Shown piece after piece: positions 44,654-53,643 of a stretch of 64,000 nucleotides of DNA. The stretch is from the NCBI GenBank assembly GCA_031546845.1, contig JAVBJT010000023.1, positions 1 to 64,000 of the forward strand, read 5' to 3'. A program made the position numbers and the translations under genes. How positions within the stretch are numbered: position 1 is the first letter of the stretch; each line of letters begins with the position of its first letter. The stretch is from Azoarcus sp031546845. Lineage in GTDB: Bacteria; Pseudomonadota; Gammaproteobacteria; Burkholderiales; Rhodocyclaceae. Below the pieces are notes generated by a model that saw only the letters and a list, made by a program, of their open reading frames with translations, did no database searches and was not told the origin of the DNA.

Positions 44654-44686
44654 CGACTCCCCGCGCGAAGATCGCGCGGGGAGTCG
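44654..44686. terminator. 15-bp hairpin between convergent operons
   Basis: CGACTCCCCGCGCGA and TCGCGCGGGGAGTCG form a perfect 15-bp stem with a three-base loop (AGA). It lies 9 bp after the MFS stop and 30 bp beyond the stop of the convergent prfH gene. No U-run is present on either side, but stem strength and location suggest bidirectional termination or 3'-end protection. Confidence 0.7.
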
Positions 44687-44716
44687 TTCCAATGAGCTGA
44701 AAAAACGCAGTTCGTC

Positions 44717-45334
44717 TTAAACCGAACGCTCGAACTTCTCCCCCCTGAACGTTCGCACCGGATTACCCCGCTCGACGCGGTGATGCGCCAAACGCCGCTC
44801 GGCGCGCAACGCATCCTCGGCCTGTTCCGCACGCTCGGCCAGCCGGCGAGCAATCAGCAACACCGCCAAGCGCTTGTTCGCATGTTGACTGCGCTCGGTC
44901 TGCACCTTGACGCAGATGCCACTGGCCACGTGCGTGGCGCGCACCGCCGAATCGGTTTTATTGATGTGCTGGCCACCCGGCCCGGAAGCGCGCAGGGTTT
45001 CAAAGCGGATTTCACCTTCGAGCGACGGCGGCGGCGATGCGAAGCGAGCGCCACCGAAAAACCAGTTCTTGCGCCCGTGATTCGGCCGGTAAGGGCTTGC
45101 ACAAATCCATTGCAGCGTGCCCGACCAAGCTTCGGCAAGGCGTTCCGCCGCATCGCCTTCAAGCGCGAGCAGCACCGACGATAAGGTGCCGCCACGCGGG
45201 CCGGACTCCTGCTCAACCACGCTGACCTCGACGCCCAAGCGCTCGGCTTCCGCCAGCAAGCGCCGCAAGGCTTTGCCGACGGCAAGCGCGCATTCCGCCG
45301 GACCTTGCGCCGCGGAGAGTTGGAACAGAATCAT
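44717..45334 (-). CDS. prfH: Peptide chain release factor H (RF-H)
   Basis: This 205-residue RF-1/2-related protein has the catalytic GGQ motif (LRASGPGGQHINKTDSAVRAT) and a basic C-terminal tail, but lacks the stop-codon-recognition domain of normal release factors. PrfH proteins are linked to RtcB-type ligases; in E. coli the pair is reported to recognise ribosomes damaged in the decoding centre, release the nascent chain and allow 16S rRNA repair. Its ATG overlaps the rtcB stop codon, so both are made together. Confidence 0.93.
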   Translation of the reverse strand: MILFQLSAAQGPAECALAVGKALRRLLAEAERLGVEVSVVEQESGPRGGTLSSVLLALEGDAAERLAEAWSGTLQWICASPYRPNHGRKNWFFGGARFASPPPSLEGEIRFETLRASGPGGQHINKTDSAVRATHVASGICVKVQTERSQHANKRLAVLLIARRLAERAEQAEDALRAERRLAHHRVERGNPVRTFRGEKFERSV

Positions 45335-46470
45335 GTGCCACCCTCCCCGCGCGTTTTGTAGGTCAACACGGGCTTGAGCCGTGCCAGCACGCGCAGCAAA
45401 CCCGCGTTACGCAACGCGCCCACCACCGAATCGATGGGCTTGTACGCCTCCGGCGCTTCCTCGAAGAGCAAGGCACGGTCGCCGCAAATCACGCGGCTGC
45501 CCAAGGCGGTACGCACAAGCTGTTGAGCGTTGTAGCGTGCGGAAAGGCGATCCCTGCACTCTCCGCGCATCCATTTGCGCCCAGCGCCGTGGGCGAGCGA
45601 GAACAAGCTGCGCTCATCGGCGACGGGTACCACGAGGTAGCTGTAATCGCCACGCGAACCGGGGATCACCACCACGCCACGATCCGCCGGCGTCGCGCCT
45701 TTGCGATGCAGCCAGCCGTCTTCACCGCCGATACGCGCCGGCGAAACCAGGTTGTGGTCAAGGTCGAGCAGCATTGTTCCCCCGGCTCGCAGCCGGTCGA
45801 GTATCCGCCGCGCGATCAATTGCCGGTTCGCCCCGGCGAAACGCAATGCCCCATCGTGCCGCGCGAGGTAATGCGCTCCATCGGGTGACTCCGGCGCGAT
45901 CCCATCGTGCCCAAAGCGGTCCACATGCTCGCGCAAAATGGCTTCACCGAGTCCGCGCGAACCGCTATGCACCAGCAGCAACAAACAACGGCGGTCGATG
46001 TTCAAGGCCGTCAGCGCAGCGTCGTCCTCTACCTCGTCGATCTGCTGCAATTCGGCGAAATGGTTGCCGCCACCAATGGTGCCGAGCGCGTGCACATGAC
46101 AGCAATCGGGCAAATTCTGCGCGGCGATGTCGTCGCCCCAGTCGTCGTTGAGCGGCCCATCCAGGTTGCCCAGGCGTTTTTCGAGCTTGTCGAGGTTCTG
46201 CCGGCCAGCCGCGAGATCGGTCTGCCACAGCGCCATGCCGCAGCCGATGTCGTTGCCCACCAATGCCGGATAAATCCGGCCTACCGAAAAGAATGCCGCG
46301 CCGACCGGGTAGCCGCGCCCCGGGTGCAGATCCGGCATGCCCGCAACCCGGCGCATGCCGGGCAGACGGGCGGTGGTTTGAAGTTGCTGGATCGCTTTTC
46401 CTTCGATCCAGGTGTCGTCCGCGGCGATCAGCGATGCGCCGCCGGACAGCATTTGAATGCAAGTGCCCAT
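45331..46470 (-). CDS. rtcB: RtcB-family RNA ligase (PrfH-associated, RtcB2 type)
   Basis: This 379-residue GTP- and Mn-dependent ligase has metal-binding and catalytic motifs PDLHPGRGYPVG, NDIGCGMA, TIGGGNHF, VHSGSRGLGE and the guanylylated His motif HGAGRKWMRG. At about 380 residues it is the shorter RtcB2 form that accompanies prfH rather than the tRNA-repair RtcB. It seals 2',3'-cyclic phosphate and 5'-OH RNA ends. The ATG at 46470 (MGTCIQML) fits the family; a TTG at 46491 would add seven residues. The leader holds an upstream ORF and two hairpins. Confidence 0.93.
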   Translation of the reverse strand: MGTCIQMLSGGASLIAADDTWIEGKAIQQLQTTARLPGMRRVAGMPDLHPGRGYPVGAAFFSVGRIYPALVGNDIGCGMALWQTDLAAGRQNLDKLEKRLGNLDGPLNDDWGDDIAAQNLPDCCHVHALGTIGGGNHFAELQQIDEVEDDAALTALNIDRRCLLLLVHSGSRGLGEAILREHVDRFGHDGIAPESPDGAHYLARHDGALRFAGANRQLIARRILDRLRAGGTMLLDLDHNLVSPARIGGEDGWLHRKGATPADRGVVVIPGSRGDYSYLVVPVADERSLFSLAHGAGRKWMRGECRDRLSARYNAQQLVRTALGSRVICGDRALLFEEAPEAYKPIDSVVGALRNAGLLRVLARLKPVLTYKTRGEGGT

Positions 46471-46542
46471 GAGAAATCCATGACAGTCCAAGCGCGTCCG
46501 ATCACAAGATGGACACGCCGGATTGATTGACGAAATGGAAGT

Positions 46543-46588
46543 GGCAGTTCGGGCCGGGCACTGCCGCGCACGCGATGAAGGCGTGCGC
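46543..46588 (-). promoter_or_regulatory. Two abutting hairpins in rtcB-prfH leader
   Basis: On the minus strand, an 8-bp stem (GCGCACGC with GCGTGCGC, seven-base loop, 46566-46588) is followed directly by a 6-bp stem (GGCAGT with ACTGCC, 46543-46565). They lie between the 14-codon upstream ORF and the rtcB start. There is no U-run after either. Their order could allow alternative folding during leader translation. The function is inferred. Confidence 0.45.
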
Positions 46589-46602
46589 CGGGAGAAATGC
46601 GT

Positions 46603-46647
46603 TTAAACCGGACGCGAACTGCAAAGCGAGGTCAGCGTGAATCGCAT
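46603..46647 (-). CDS. Upstream ORF / leader peptide candidate of rtcB-prfH
   Basis: A 14-codon frame reads MRFTLTSLCSSRPV then TAA. It has GGAG six bases before the ATG, a better ribosome site than that of rtcB itself. It ends 132 bp before the rtcB start, ahead of two hairpins. It is cysteine-, serine- and arginine-containing but has no obvious run of one regulatory codon. It could be a translated sensor of ribosome damage or tRNA state, or chance. Confidence 0.4.
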   Translation of the reverse strand: MRFTLTSLCSSRPV

Positions 46648-46785
46648 GATGAGCTCCTTTGCAGATGGGTGAGAGAAGGCGCTGATGCTAAAACAATGCC
46701 CTGCCCCGGACAAGACCTCTGGCAGCCGGTGTGTGTTTTTACGCCACACCGTCTGAACCGAGCGACACCCGAACCAATCTTCGCG

Positions 46786-47367
46786 CTATCTGGCCTCGCC
46801 GAGCAGCGCCTTCTTGAGATCGCCATCGACGGGCTTGTCGCCCAACCAGATGCGCAGCAGCGCGGGGAAGAAAGCCTCGTCGGCCATATCCACTCCGCGC
46901 TGGCGGCCATCCACGGTAAGGCGGGTACCGATGCCGGGCAGGCTGTCGAGAACGACGGCGGTACCGGTCTTTGCTTCCTTCATGTCGAGCAGCGCGTTGC
47001 GCAGGGCGTCGATGGACGGCTGCAGCGCGGCCAGCGCGGCGGGGGAGTGGTTCTTCTGCAGCCCTTCGACGAGGGCATCGGCGAACTGCTTTGCTTCCAG
47101 ATCGCGCAGCAAAACGATGCGGATGCGTTTGGCGCCAGCCGCCGACACAACAGCCTCGGGCGAGGTGGCGCGGCTCGGCAAGTACAGGCCCATTGCATAG
47201 ACCTTGAACAGCAGCCGCGTCCGCACGCCGCCGCCGTTCAAAACGAGTTCCTGCCCCGCCACGGTGGCGCGTTCGTCGAAAGCCACGCCGCCGATTTCGG
47301 CGGCGCTGGCAGAAACAGCGGTGGCGAGCAGCAGGCCCGCCAGCAGCGCGCGCAGTGCGTGGGTCAT
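46786..47367 (-). CDS. Chalcone isomerase-like exported protein
   Basis: This 193-residue protein has a signal peptide (LLAGLLLATAVSASA) and a chalcone-isomerase-like domain: GVAFDERATVAGQELVLNG, LLFKVYAMGLYLPS, and the C-terminal GDKPVDGDLKKALLG. Bacterial members are periplasmic proteins of unknown role, not flavonoid enzymes. It lies 55 bp after proA and may be its operon partner. Confidence 0.85.
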   Translation of the reverse strand: MTHALRALLAGLLLATAVSASAAEIGGVAFDERATVAGQELVLNGGGVRTRLLFKVYAMGLYLPSRATSPEAVVSAAGAKRIRIVLLRDLEAKQFADALVEGLQKNHSPAALAALQPSIDALRNALLDMKEAKTGTAVVLDSLPGIGTRLTVDGRQRGVDMADEAFFPALLRIWLGDKPVDGDLKKALLGEAR

Positions 47368-47422
47368 GCTTGTCTCCTTGCCATCCGTGCCGCCGCGCCT
47401 GGTTTGCGCGCTTTATCCGTAC

Positions 47423-48700
47423 CTAGCGGCGCACTTCGCCGTTGCCGAATACGATCCACTTCTGGCTGGTCAGCCCTTCCAGGCCAACCGGGCCGCGCGC
47501 GTGAATCTTGTCGGTGGAAATGCCGATCTCCGCTCCCAGGCCGTACTCGAAGCCATCGGCGAAGCGGGTGGAGGCGTTGACCATGACCGAGGCCGAATCC
47601 ACTTCGCGCAAAAAGCGCATGGCATGGCTGTAGTTTTCGCTGACGATGGCTTCGGTGTGCTGCGAACTGTAGGCGTTGATGTGGGCGATGGCTTCGTCCA
47701 CACCGGCAACGACCTTGACCGCGATGATGGGGGCGAGAAATTCCTCGCTCCAATCGCTTTCGTTCGCCGCAACCAGTTTCGCATCGGCGATGCCGGCTTC
47801 GCGCAGGATGGCGAGGCTTTCCGCGCAGGCACGCATTTCAACGCTGTGGCCGGCGAGCATGCGGCCGATTTCAGGCAGGAAGAGCGCGGCCACGGAGCGC
47901 GCGACGAGCAGGCTTTCGGCGGTGTTGCAGGTGCCGTAGCGCTGGGTTTTGGCGTTTTCGACGATGGGAACGATCTTGGCCGGGTCGGCGTCCTCGTCGA
48001 TGAAGACGTGGCAGTTGCCGTCCAGGTGCTTGATGACGGGCACCTTGGCCTCGCGCGAGATGCGCTCGATGAGCCCCTTGCCGCCGCGCGGCACAATGAC
48101 GTCGACGAATTCGGGCATGGTGATCAGCGCGCCCACGGCGGTGCGGTCGGTCGTTTCCACCACCTGCACCGCCTGCTCGGGCAGGCCGGCGGCGCGCAAC
48201 CCCTCGCGCACGCAGGCGGCAATCGCCTGGTTGCAGTGTAGCGCCTCCTTGCCACCGCGCAGGATCGCGGCGTTGCCCGATTTCAGGCACAACGCGGCGG
48301 CGTCGGCGGTCACATTGGGACGTGCTTCGTAGATGATGCCGATGACGCCCAGCGGCACGCGCATCTTGCCCACCTGAATGCCGGAGGGGCGGCGCTTAAC
48401 GCCGTCGATCTCGCCCACTGGGTCGGGCAGCGCAGCCACCTGCTCCAGCCCTTCGGCCATCGCGGCGATGCCCTTGGCCGATAGCGTAAGGCGGTCGATC
48501 ATCGCCGCATCCAGCCCGTTGGCGCGAGCCTCGTCGAGGTCGCGCGCGTTGGCCGCGAGCAGTTCCGCCTCTCGCGCGCGGACGGCGGCGGCCATGGCGA
48601 GCAGCGCGGCGTTTTTGGCTTCGGTGGAGGCGGCGGCGAGCTGGCGCGAAGCCGCGCGGGCCTGACGGCCCAGCGTCTCCATATAGGCTTGAATATCCAT
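47423..48700 (-). CDS. proA: Glutamate-5-semialdehyde dehydrogenase
   Basis: This 425-residue proline-biosynthesis enzyme reduces gamma-glutamyl phosphate to glutamate semialdehyde. It has the catalytic Cys in TQRYGTCNTAESLLV, LHCNQAI, KHLDGNCHVF and C-terminal GLGAEIGISTDKIHARGPVGLEGLT. proB is not nearby. It is downstream of holA on the same strand, an order common in betaproteobacteria. Confidence 0.96.
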   Translation of the reverse strand: MDIQAYMETLGRQARAASRQLAAASTEAKNAALLAMAAAVRAREAELLAANARDLDEARANGLDAAMIDRLTLSAKGIAAMAEGLEQVAALPDPVGEIDGVKRRPSGIQVGKMRVPLGVIGIIYEARPNVTADAAALCLKSGNAAILRGGKEALHCNQAIAACVREGLRAAGLPEQAVQVVETTDRTAVGALITMPEFVDVIVPRGGKGLIERISREAKVPVIKHLDGNCHVFIDEDADPAKIVPIVENAKTQRYGTCNTAESLLVARSVAALFLPEIGRMLAGHSVEMRACAESLAILREAGIADAKLVAANESDWSEEFLAPIIAVKVVAGVDEAIAHINAYSSQHTEAIVSENYSHAMRFLREVDSASVMVNASTRFADGFEYGLGAEIGISTDKIHARGPVGLEGLTSQKWIVFGNGEVRR

Positions 48701-48797
48701 ATCAGTGTCGGAGCAGGGAATAAGGCACGCCTAATTAAAACACCGAACAGGCGCGGCGGCGAGTACAACGGGGCCCGATGCGGCGTGTACGAGCCGC

Positions 48798-49808
48798 TCA
48801 GTTGCGGCGCGCAAGCCGCAGCGCGAGCAGTTGGAATTCGTCCCACACGTCACCAGGCGCGATGCCTTTGATAACGCGGTCGATCCTGGCCGCGTGCATC
48901 AGCGCGGCGCGCAGGGCGCGGGCAGACAGGCGGCCGACGGCACGGCTCAGGGCTTGGCGGCGGCGTTCGTCGAACACGCGCTCGGCCTTCAGCGCCATTT
49001 GTAGCGGCTGGCCTTCGTCCTGCGCGGTGCGCAGCGCGGCCAGCGCGCGGGTTTCGCTGGCGAACGCCCACAGCACCAGCGGCGGCGCGGCGCCTTCGCC
49101 GCGCAGGCCGTCGAGCAGGCGCACACAGCGCGCTGGGTCGCCTTCGAGCAGCGCGCCGCGCAGCTTGTCGATATCGTAGCGGGCGACATTGAGCACCGCG
49201 TCCTGGATCTGTTCCAGCGTCAGCACGCCTTCGTCGTGCAGCAGCGCGAGCTTGCGGATTTCCTGGTGGGCGGCGAGCAGATTGCCTTCGACGTGGTCGG
49301 CAATGAAGGCGAGCGCCTCGGCCGACGCGGATTGCCCTTGCTGCGCCAACCGCTGAGCGATCCAGGCGGGCAGGCGCTCGCGTTCCGGGGCATTGGTTTC
49401 GATGACGACGGCGCTATCGGTCAGCGCCTTGAACCAGCTTGTTTTGCGCGCCTGCCAGTCCATTTCCGGCAAGGTGACGAGTGTCACCGTGCTCTGCGGC
49501 AAACGGGCGGCATAGCGTTGCAACGCCTCGCCGCCATCGCGCCCCGGCTTGCCGTTGGGTATGCGCAGGTCGATCAACTTGGCGTCGCCGAACAGCGATT
49601 GGTTGCCAGCGGCCAGCGCCAAACCGTCCCAGCGGAAACCGGGGCCGGCAACGAGCGTTTCACGCTCGCTGAACCCTTGCTTGCGCGCCGCGGCACGGAT
49701 CGCGTCGGCGGCTTCGAGCACCAGCAAGGGTTCATCGCCATGCACCGCCCACAGGGGAGCGAGCGGCTTGTCGAGTTGGGCCTGAAGCTGGTCCGGGCGC
49801 AGGTTCAC
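48798..49808 (-). CDS. holA: DNA polymerase III delta subunit
   Basis: This 336-residue clamp-loader subunit starts MNLRPDQLQAQLDKPLAPLWAVHGDEPLL, typical of HolA. It has the AAA-like core (LAAHQEIRKLALLHDEGVLT) and the C-terminal collar helices. It opens the beta clamp at the replication fork. Its ATG overlaps the lptE stop, the usual lptE-holA arrangement. Confidence 0.94.
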   Translation of the reverse strand: MNLRPDQLQAQLDKPLAPLWAVHGDEPLLVLEAADAIRAAARKQGFSERETLVAGPGFRWDGLALAAGNQSLFGDAKLIDLRIPNGKPGRDGGEALQRYAARLPQSTVTLVTLPEMDWQARKTSWFKALTDSAVVIETNAPERERLPAWIAQRLAQQGQSASAEALAFIADHVEGNLLAAHQEIRKLALLHDEGVLTLEQIQDAVLNVARYDIDKLRGALLEGDPARCVRLLDGLRGEGAAPPLVLWAFASETRALAALRTAQDEGQPLQMALKAERVFDERRRQALSRAVGRLSARALRAALMHAARIDRVIKGIAPGDVWDEFQLLALRLARRN

Positions 49809-50323
49809 TTGCTGCGGTGCACGACGGCCAGGCGGCGCATGATCTGCTGCACCAGATCGTTCTGCATGTCGTTGTAGAGCAGCGCCTCTTCCTGTTCCTT
49901 GCCCAATATCTGCGAATCGTCGAAGGTGTATTCGCGCCGCGCGAGCAGGTTGGTCGGGGGAATCAGGTCGGTAACGCTTTTATTGTCGGTCAGGCGGAAA
50001 CGGATACGCAGGGTAAGCTGGTATTCGCGCACCTTGCCGGCGCCGGTCAGGCTGAGAATTTCGCGCCCACGTTCGGCAGTGAGGATTTGCAGGGTAACGT
50101 CGGCCTTCGCCGGATCTTCGACCACGGTGGTGGTGCCGCTGGTCAGTACCTGACGGCGCAGCAGCGCGCCGAGTTCGGTCAGTTCGCTGACGCCGATGTG
50201 AATGGTGGCGAAATCGAGCGGCTGCGGGCCGCGCAGACGGAAACCGCAACCGCCGGCGAGCGCGCCGCCGGCAAAGCCGGCGAAGGCCAGCAACAGACGG
50301 CGCCGCGTCGGAATGGAAGGCAT
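49805..50323 (-). CDS. lptE: LPS-assembly lipoprotein LptE
   Basis: This 172-residue outer-membrane lipoprotein has a lipobox (LAGGC) followed by GFRLRGPQPLDFATI, the LptE/RlpB start. It plugs the LptD barrel and helps deliver lipopolysaccharide to the outer leaflet. It lies 10 bp after leuS and overlaps holA. Confidence 0.94.
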   Translation of the reverse strand: MPSIPTRRRLLLAFAGFAGGALAGGCGFRLRGPQPLDFATIHIGVSELTELGALLRRQVLTSGTTTVVEDPAKADVTLQILTAERGREILSLTGAGKVREYQLTLRIRFRLTDNKSVTDLIPPTNLLARREYTFDDSQILGKEQEEALLYNDMQNDLVQQIMRRLAVVHRSK

Positions 50324-50333
50324 CGATTTCCCC

Positions 50334-52952
50334 TCAGACCACGATATTGACCAGACGGCCGGGCACGACGATCACTTTCTTCGCCGGCTTGCCTTCCATG
50401 AACTTCTGCGCCGCCTCGCTCGCCAGAGCAATCGCCTCGATCGCGCTTTTATCCGCCGTGGCGGCAACCTGGATGCTGCCGCGCAGCTTGCCGTTAACCT
50501 GCAGCACAAGCTCCAGCTCGTCCTGCTTCATCGCTTCATCCTGCGCCTCGGGCCAGGGCGCGGCGAGCACGTCGGCGCCAAAGCCGCAGTCTTGCCACAG
50601 CGCATGGGCGATGTGCGGGGTGATCGGCGAGAGCAGCCGGATGAGAATGGAGAAGCCTTCGGCGGCCACGCTGGCGTGCGCGGCGGTATCGTCGCGCGGC
50701 GCTTTTTCCAGTGTGTTGAGGATTTTCATCGCCGCCGACACCACGGTGTTGAACTGGTGCTTACCGAAATCGTAGTTGGCCTGCTTGAGGTGAACGTGGA
50801 TTTCACGCCGCACGGCGGCAAGCGCCTCCGGCAGCGAGCCAAGCATTGCGCTGCCGGCGGGTAAGGACGAACGCACCTCATTGACGAAGGCATGGCCGTA
50901 ACCCCACACCCGGCGCAAGAAGCGCGAGGCGCCTTCGACGCCGGAATCGGACCACTCCAACTGCTGATCAGGCGGCGCGGCGAAGATGATGAACAGCCGC
51001 GCGGTATCGGCGCCGTACTGATCGACCAGCGCCTGCGGATCGACGCCGTTGTTCTTCGACTTCGACATTTTCTCGGTGCCGCCGATCACCACCGGCTGGC
51101 CGTCGCTGGCGAGTTTGGCGGCAACGATGCGGCCTCGTTCGTCGCGCTCCACGATCACGTCGGCTGGGTTGATCCACTGCTTTTTACCGTCGCCAAGCGC
51201 ACGGTAATAGGTTTCCGCCACCACCATGCCCTGCGTGAGCAAGTTGGTGAAGGGTTCGGACACGCGCGTAAGCCCGCAGTCGCGCATCGCGCGGGTGAAA
51301 AAGCGCGAATACAGCAAGTGCAGAATGGCGTGCTCGATGCCGCCGATGTACTGATCCACCGGCGCCCAGTAATCGACGCGCCCATCCACCATCGCACCGG
51401 CATTGTCGGCGCAGGCGTAGCGCAGGAAGTACCACGACGATTCTACGAAAGTATCCATCGTGTCGGTTTCGCGCCGCGCCGGCTTGCCGCACTTCGGGCA
51501 ACTGCATTCGTAGAACGACGGCATTGCCGCCAGCGGCGAGCCGCGCCCGGTGATTTCGACATTCTCGGGCAGCACCACTGGCAATTGTTCGTCCGGCACC
51601 GGCACATCGCCGCAACCGTCGCAGTGGATCACCGGAATCGGGCAGCCCCAGTAGCGCTGGCGCGAAATGCCCCAGTCGCGCAAGCGGAACTGCACGCGCT
51701 TGCACCCAAGCTGTTTGGCTTCGAGATCGGCGGCGATGGCATCGACCGCGCCCTGGAAATCCAGCCCGTTGTACTTGCCCGAATTCACCAGCGAACCATA
51801 CTCGGTGTAAGCATCGATCCACGGCGCCACCACCTCGGCATAAGCATCGCGGGGGGAACACACCACCATCTTGATCGGCAGACCGTACTGGGTGGCAAAG
51901 GCAAAGTCGCGCTCGTCGTGCGCCGGCACCGCCATCACCGCACCCTCGCCGTAGCCCATCAGCACGTAGTTGGCGACCCACACCGGCAACGTTTCGCCGG
52001 TTAGCGGATGCACCACGCGCAGGCCGGTCGGCATGCCTTTCTTTTCCATCGCCGCCAGATCGGCCTCGGCAACACCGCCGCGCTTGCATTCCTCGATGAA
52101 CGCAGCGAGTTTCGGGTCTTTCGCCGCCGCCTGCGCCGCGAGCGGATGTTCGGCCGCAACGGCAACGTAAGTCGCACCGAGCAGCGTGTCGGCGCGGGTG
52201 GTGAACACCTTAAGCACGCCGGCATGGCCGATGCTGGCGGGATCGTAGGGGAAGTGGATATCGACCCCTTCGGAACGGCCGATCCAGTTCTTCTGCATCA
52301 GCTTGACCTGCTCCGGCCAGCCGGAAAGGCCGTCGAGCGCCGCCAACAACTCATCGGCGTAGGCGGTAATCTTCATGTAGTACATCGGGATTTCGCGCTT
52401 TTCCACCAGCGCGCCGGAGCGCCAGCCGCGCCCGTCGATCACCTGCTCGTTGGCGAGCACGGTGTTATCCACCGGGTCCCAATTCACCACACCAAGTTTC
52501 TTGTAGATCAACCCTTTTTCGAACAGCCGGGTAAACAACCACTGCTCCCAGCGGTAATAGTCCGGCGTGCAGGTAGCGAGTTCGCGCGACCAGTCGATAG
52601 CGAAGCCGAGTCGCTTCAACTGGCCCTTCATGTGTTCGATATTGGCGTAGGTCCACTTGGCCGGCGGCACATTGTTCTGGATTGCCGCGTTTTCCGCCGG
52701 CATGCCGAAGGCGTCCCAGCCCATCGGCTGCAGCACGTTGTAGCCGCGCATGCGGTGCAGGCGCGCCAGCACGTCGCCAATCGTGTAGTTGCGCACGTGC
52801 CCCATGTGCAGCTTGCCCGAAGGGTAAGGGAACATGGACAGGCAGTAATACTTGGGACGGGCGGCGTCCTCGGCCACGCGAAACGCGTCGGTGGATTCCC
52901 AGTACTGCTGGGCGGCTGTTTCGACAGCGGCGGACTGATATTTGTCCTGCAT
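50334..52952 (-). CDS. leuS: Leucyl-tRNA synthetase
   Basis: This 872-residue class I synthetase has the HIGH-type motif (PYPSGKLHMGHVRNY), a CP1 editing domain (about 220-420), zinc-type Cys pairs (CDGCGDVPVP, CSCPKCGKPA) and KMSKS (GGTEKMSKSKNNGVD). The start at 52952 (MQDKYQSAAVE) matches the family. The frame stays open 130 codons further upstream but that part is not protein-like. It heads the leuS-lptE-holA operon. Confidence 0.97.
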   Translation of the reverse strand: MQDKYQSAAVETAAQQYWESTDAFRVAEDAARPKYYCLSMFPYPSGKLHMGHVRNYTIGDVLARLHRMRGYNVLQPMGWDAFGMPAENAAIQNNVPPAKWTYANIEHMKGQLKRLGFAIDWSRELATCTPDYYRWEQWLFTRLFEKGLIYKKLGVVNWDPVDNTVLANEQVIDGRGWRSGALVEKREIPMYYMKITAYADELLAALDGLSGWPEQVKLMQKNWIGRSEGVDIHFPYDPASIGHAGVLKVFTTRADTLLGATYVAVAAEHPLAAQAAAKDPKLAAFIEECKRGGVAEADLAAMEKKGMPTGLRVVHPLTGETLPVWVANYVLMGYGEGAVMAVPAHDERDFAFATQYGLPIKMVVCSPRDAYAEVVAPWIDAYTEYGSLVNSGKYNGLDFQGAVDAIAADLEAKQLGCKRVQFRLRDWGISRQRYWGCPIPVIHCDGCGDVPVPDEQLPVVLPENVEITGRGSPLAAMPSFYECSCPKCGKPARRETDTMDTFVESSWYFLRYACADNAGAMVDGRVDYWAPVDQYIGGIEHAILHLLYSRFFTRAMRDCGLTRVSEPFTNLLTQGMVVAETYYRALGDGKKQWINPADVIVERDERGRIVAAKLASDGQPVVIGGTEKMSKSKNNGVDPQALVDQYGADTARLFIIFAAPPDQQLEWSDSGVEGASRFLRRVWGYGHAFVNEVRSSLPAGSAMLGSLPEALAAVRREIHVHLKQANYDFGKHQFNTVVSAAMKILNTLEKAPRDDTAAHASVAAEGFSILIRLLSPITPHIAHALWQDCGFGADVLAAPWPEAQDEAMKQDELELVLQVNGKLRGSIQVAATADKSAIEAIALASEAAQKFMEGKPAKKVIVVPGRLVNIVV

Positions 52953-53193
52953 GAGCGGGAGAAAACGGTAAGGGAAACGCAGCAGTATACCCCGAAGCCC
53001 GGGGCCGGCACGGCATACGCCGATGCGCCGACGGCGCGAATCGTTCAAACGAGACAAGCATGCATCGAGGGTTTTAGAATCGTCGCGCTTGATCGTTCGC
53101 GCACTACAAAAAATCGTCGCGCCCTGGCTGCCTATCCGGCGCGGTTCAGAAACGCATCGATACTGACAATAGCGACGCGGAACACGCGATAAG
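52953..53193. other. leuS upstream region, nothing further recognised
   Basis: About 240 bp lie between the leuS start and the terminator of the next gene. It should hold the leuS promoter. No regulatory hairpin or T-box-like element was seen, and open frames here lack ribosome sites. Confidence 0.5.
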
Positions 53194-53227
53194 CAAAAAA
53201 ATGGCACCCAGCATGCGCTGGGTGCCA
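53194..53227 (-). terminator. Rho-independent terminator after the 112-residue hypothetical gene
   Basis: TGGCACCCAGC and GCTGGGTGCCA form an 11-bp stem with a four-base loop; on the minus strand it runs straight into seven or more U residues. It lies 77 bp beyond the stop of the hypothetical gene at 53305-53643. Confidence 0.92.
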
Positions 53228-53304
53228 AACTCCACTGAGGGAGAGGGAGCCTTAGATCGGGTCGGCGCGCCGGGCGTGGTTCGCCCTGCACGCCTAAAAC
53301 AGGT

Positions 53305-53643
53305 TCAGGCCGCTCTGCGCCAGGGCGCGGAGAAGCGTCCACCGCCGTTGCGCTGGCGTAGGGCGACGGCGGTTACGACGTCTTCGAGCGCGATCAGCGG
53401 CAGGCGCCACAAGGTGTTCTGGCTGCGGATCAGCGGGGTGACGCGCGGCGTACAGGTCTGGCGCTTTTCTTCGTCGAGCAGGCGCACAAGGGTATCCATG
53501 GCCACGCCCCAGTATTCGGGGCTGCCCACCCAGCCGGTTACAGCCGTGGCCTCGCGGATCGCTTCGTGCCACAACGCGGTGGCGCGTTCGATCGAGACGC
53601 CGGCTTTATTGGCGTACCAGGGTAGTAGTTTGGGTGCTGTCAT
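53305..53643 (-). CDS. Hypothetical protein, 112 residues
   Basis: This single-gene unit has its own terminator and AGGAG eight bases ahead of the ATG at 53643, so it is very likely real. The N-terminal half is helical and aromatic (LLPWYANKAGVSIERATALWHEAI, TGWVGSPEYWGVAMDTL). The C-terminus is basic (RQRNGGGRFSAPWRRAA). No signal peptide, membrane segment or Cys motif is seen. I do not recognise the family. Its upstream region is unusually AT-rich. Confidence 0.75.
   Translation of the reverse strand: MTAPKLLPWYANKAGVSIERATALWHEAIREATAVTGWVGSPEYWGVAMDTLVRLLDEEKRQTCTPRVTPLIRSQNTLWRLPLIALEDVVTAVALRQRNGGGRFSAPWRRAA

Noticed and set aside
52953..53342. 130-codon N-terminal extension of leuS
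   Set aside because: Translation is Arg/Pro-rich and crosses the terminator of the neighbouring gene; the family start is MQDKYQS at 52952.
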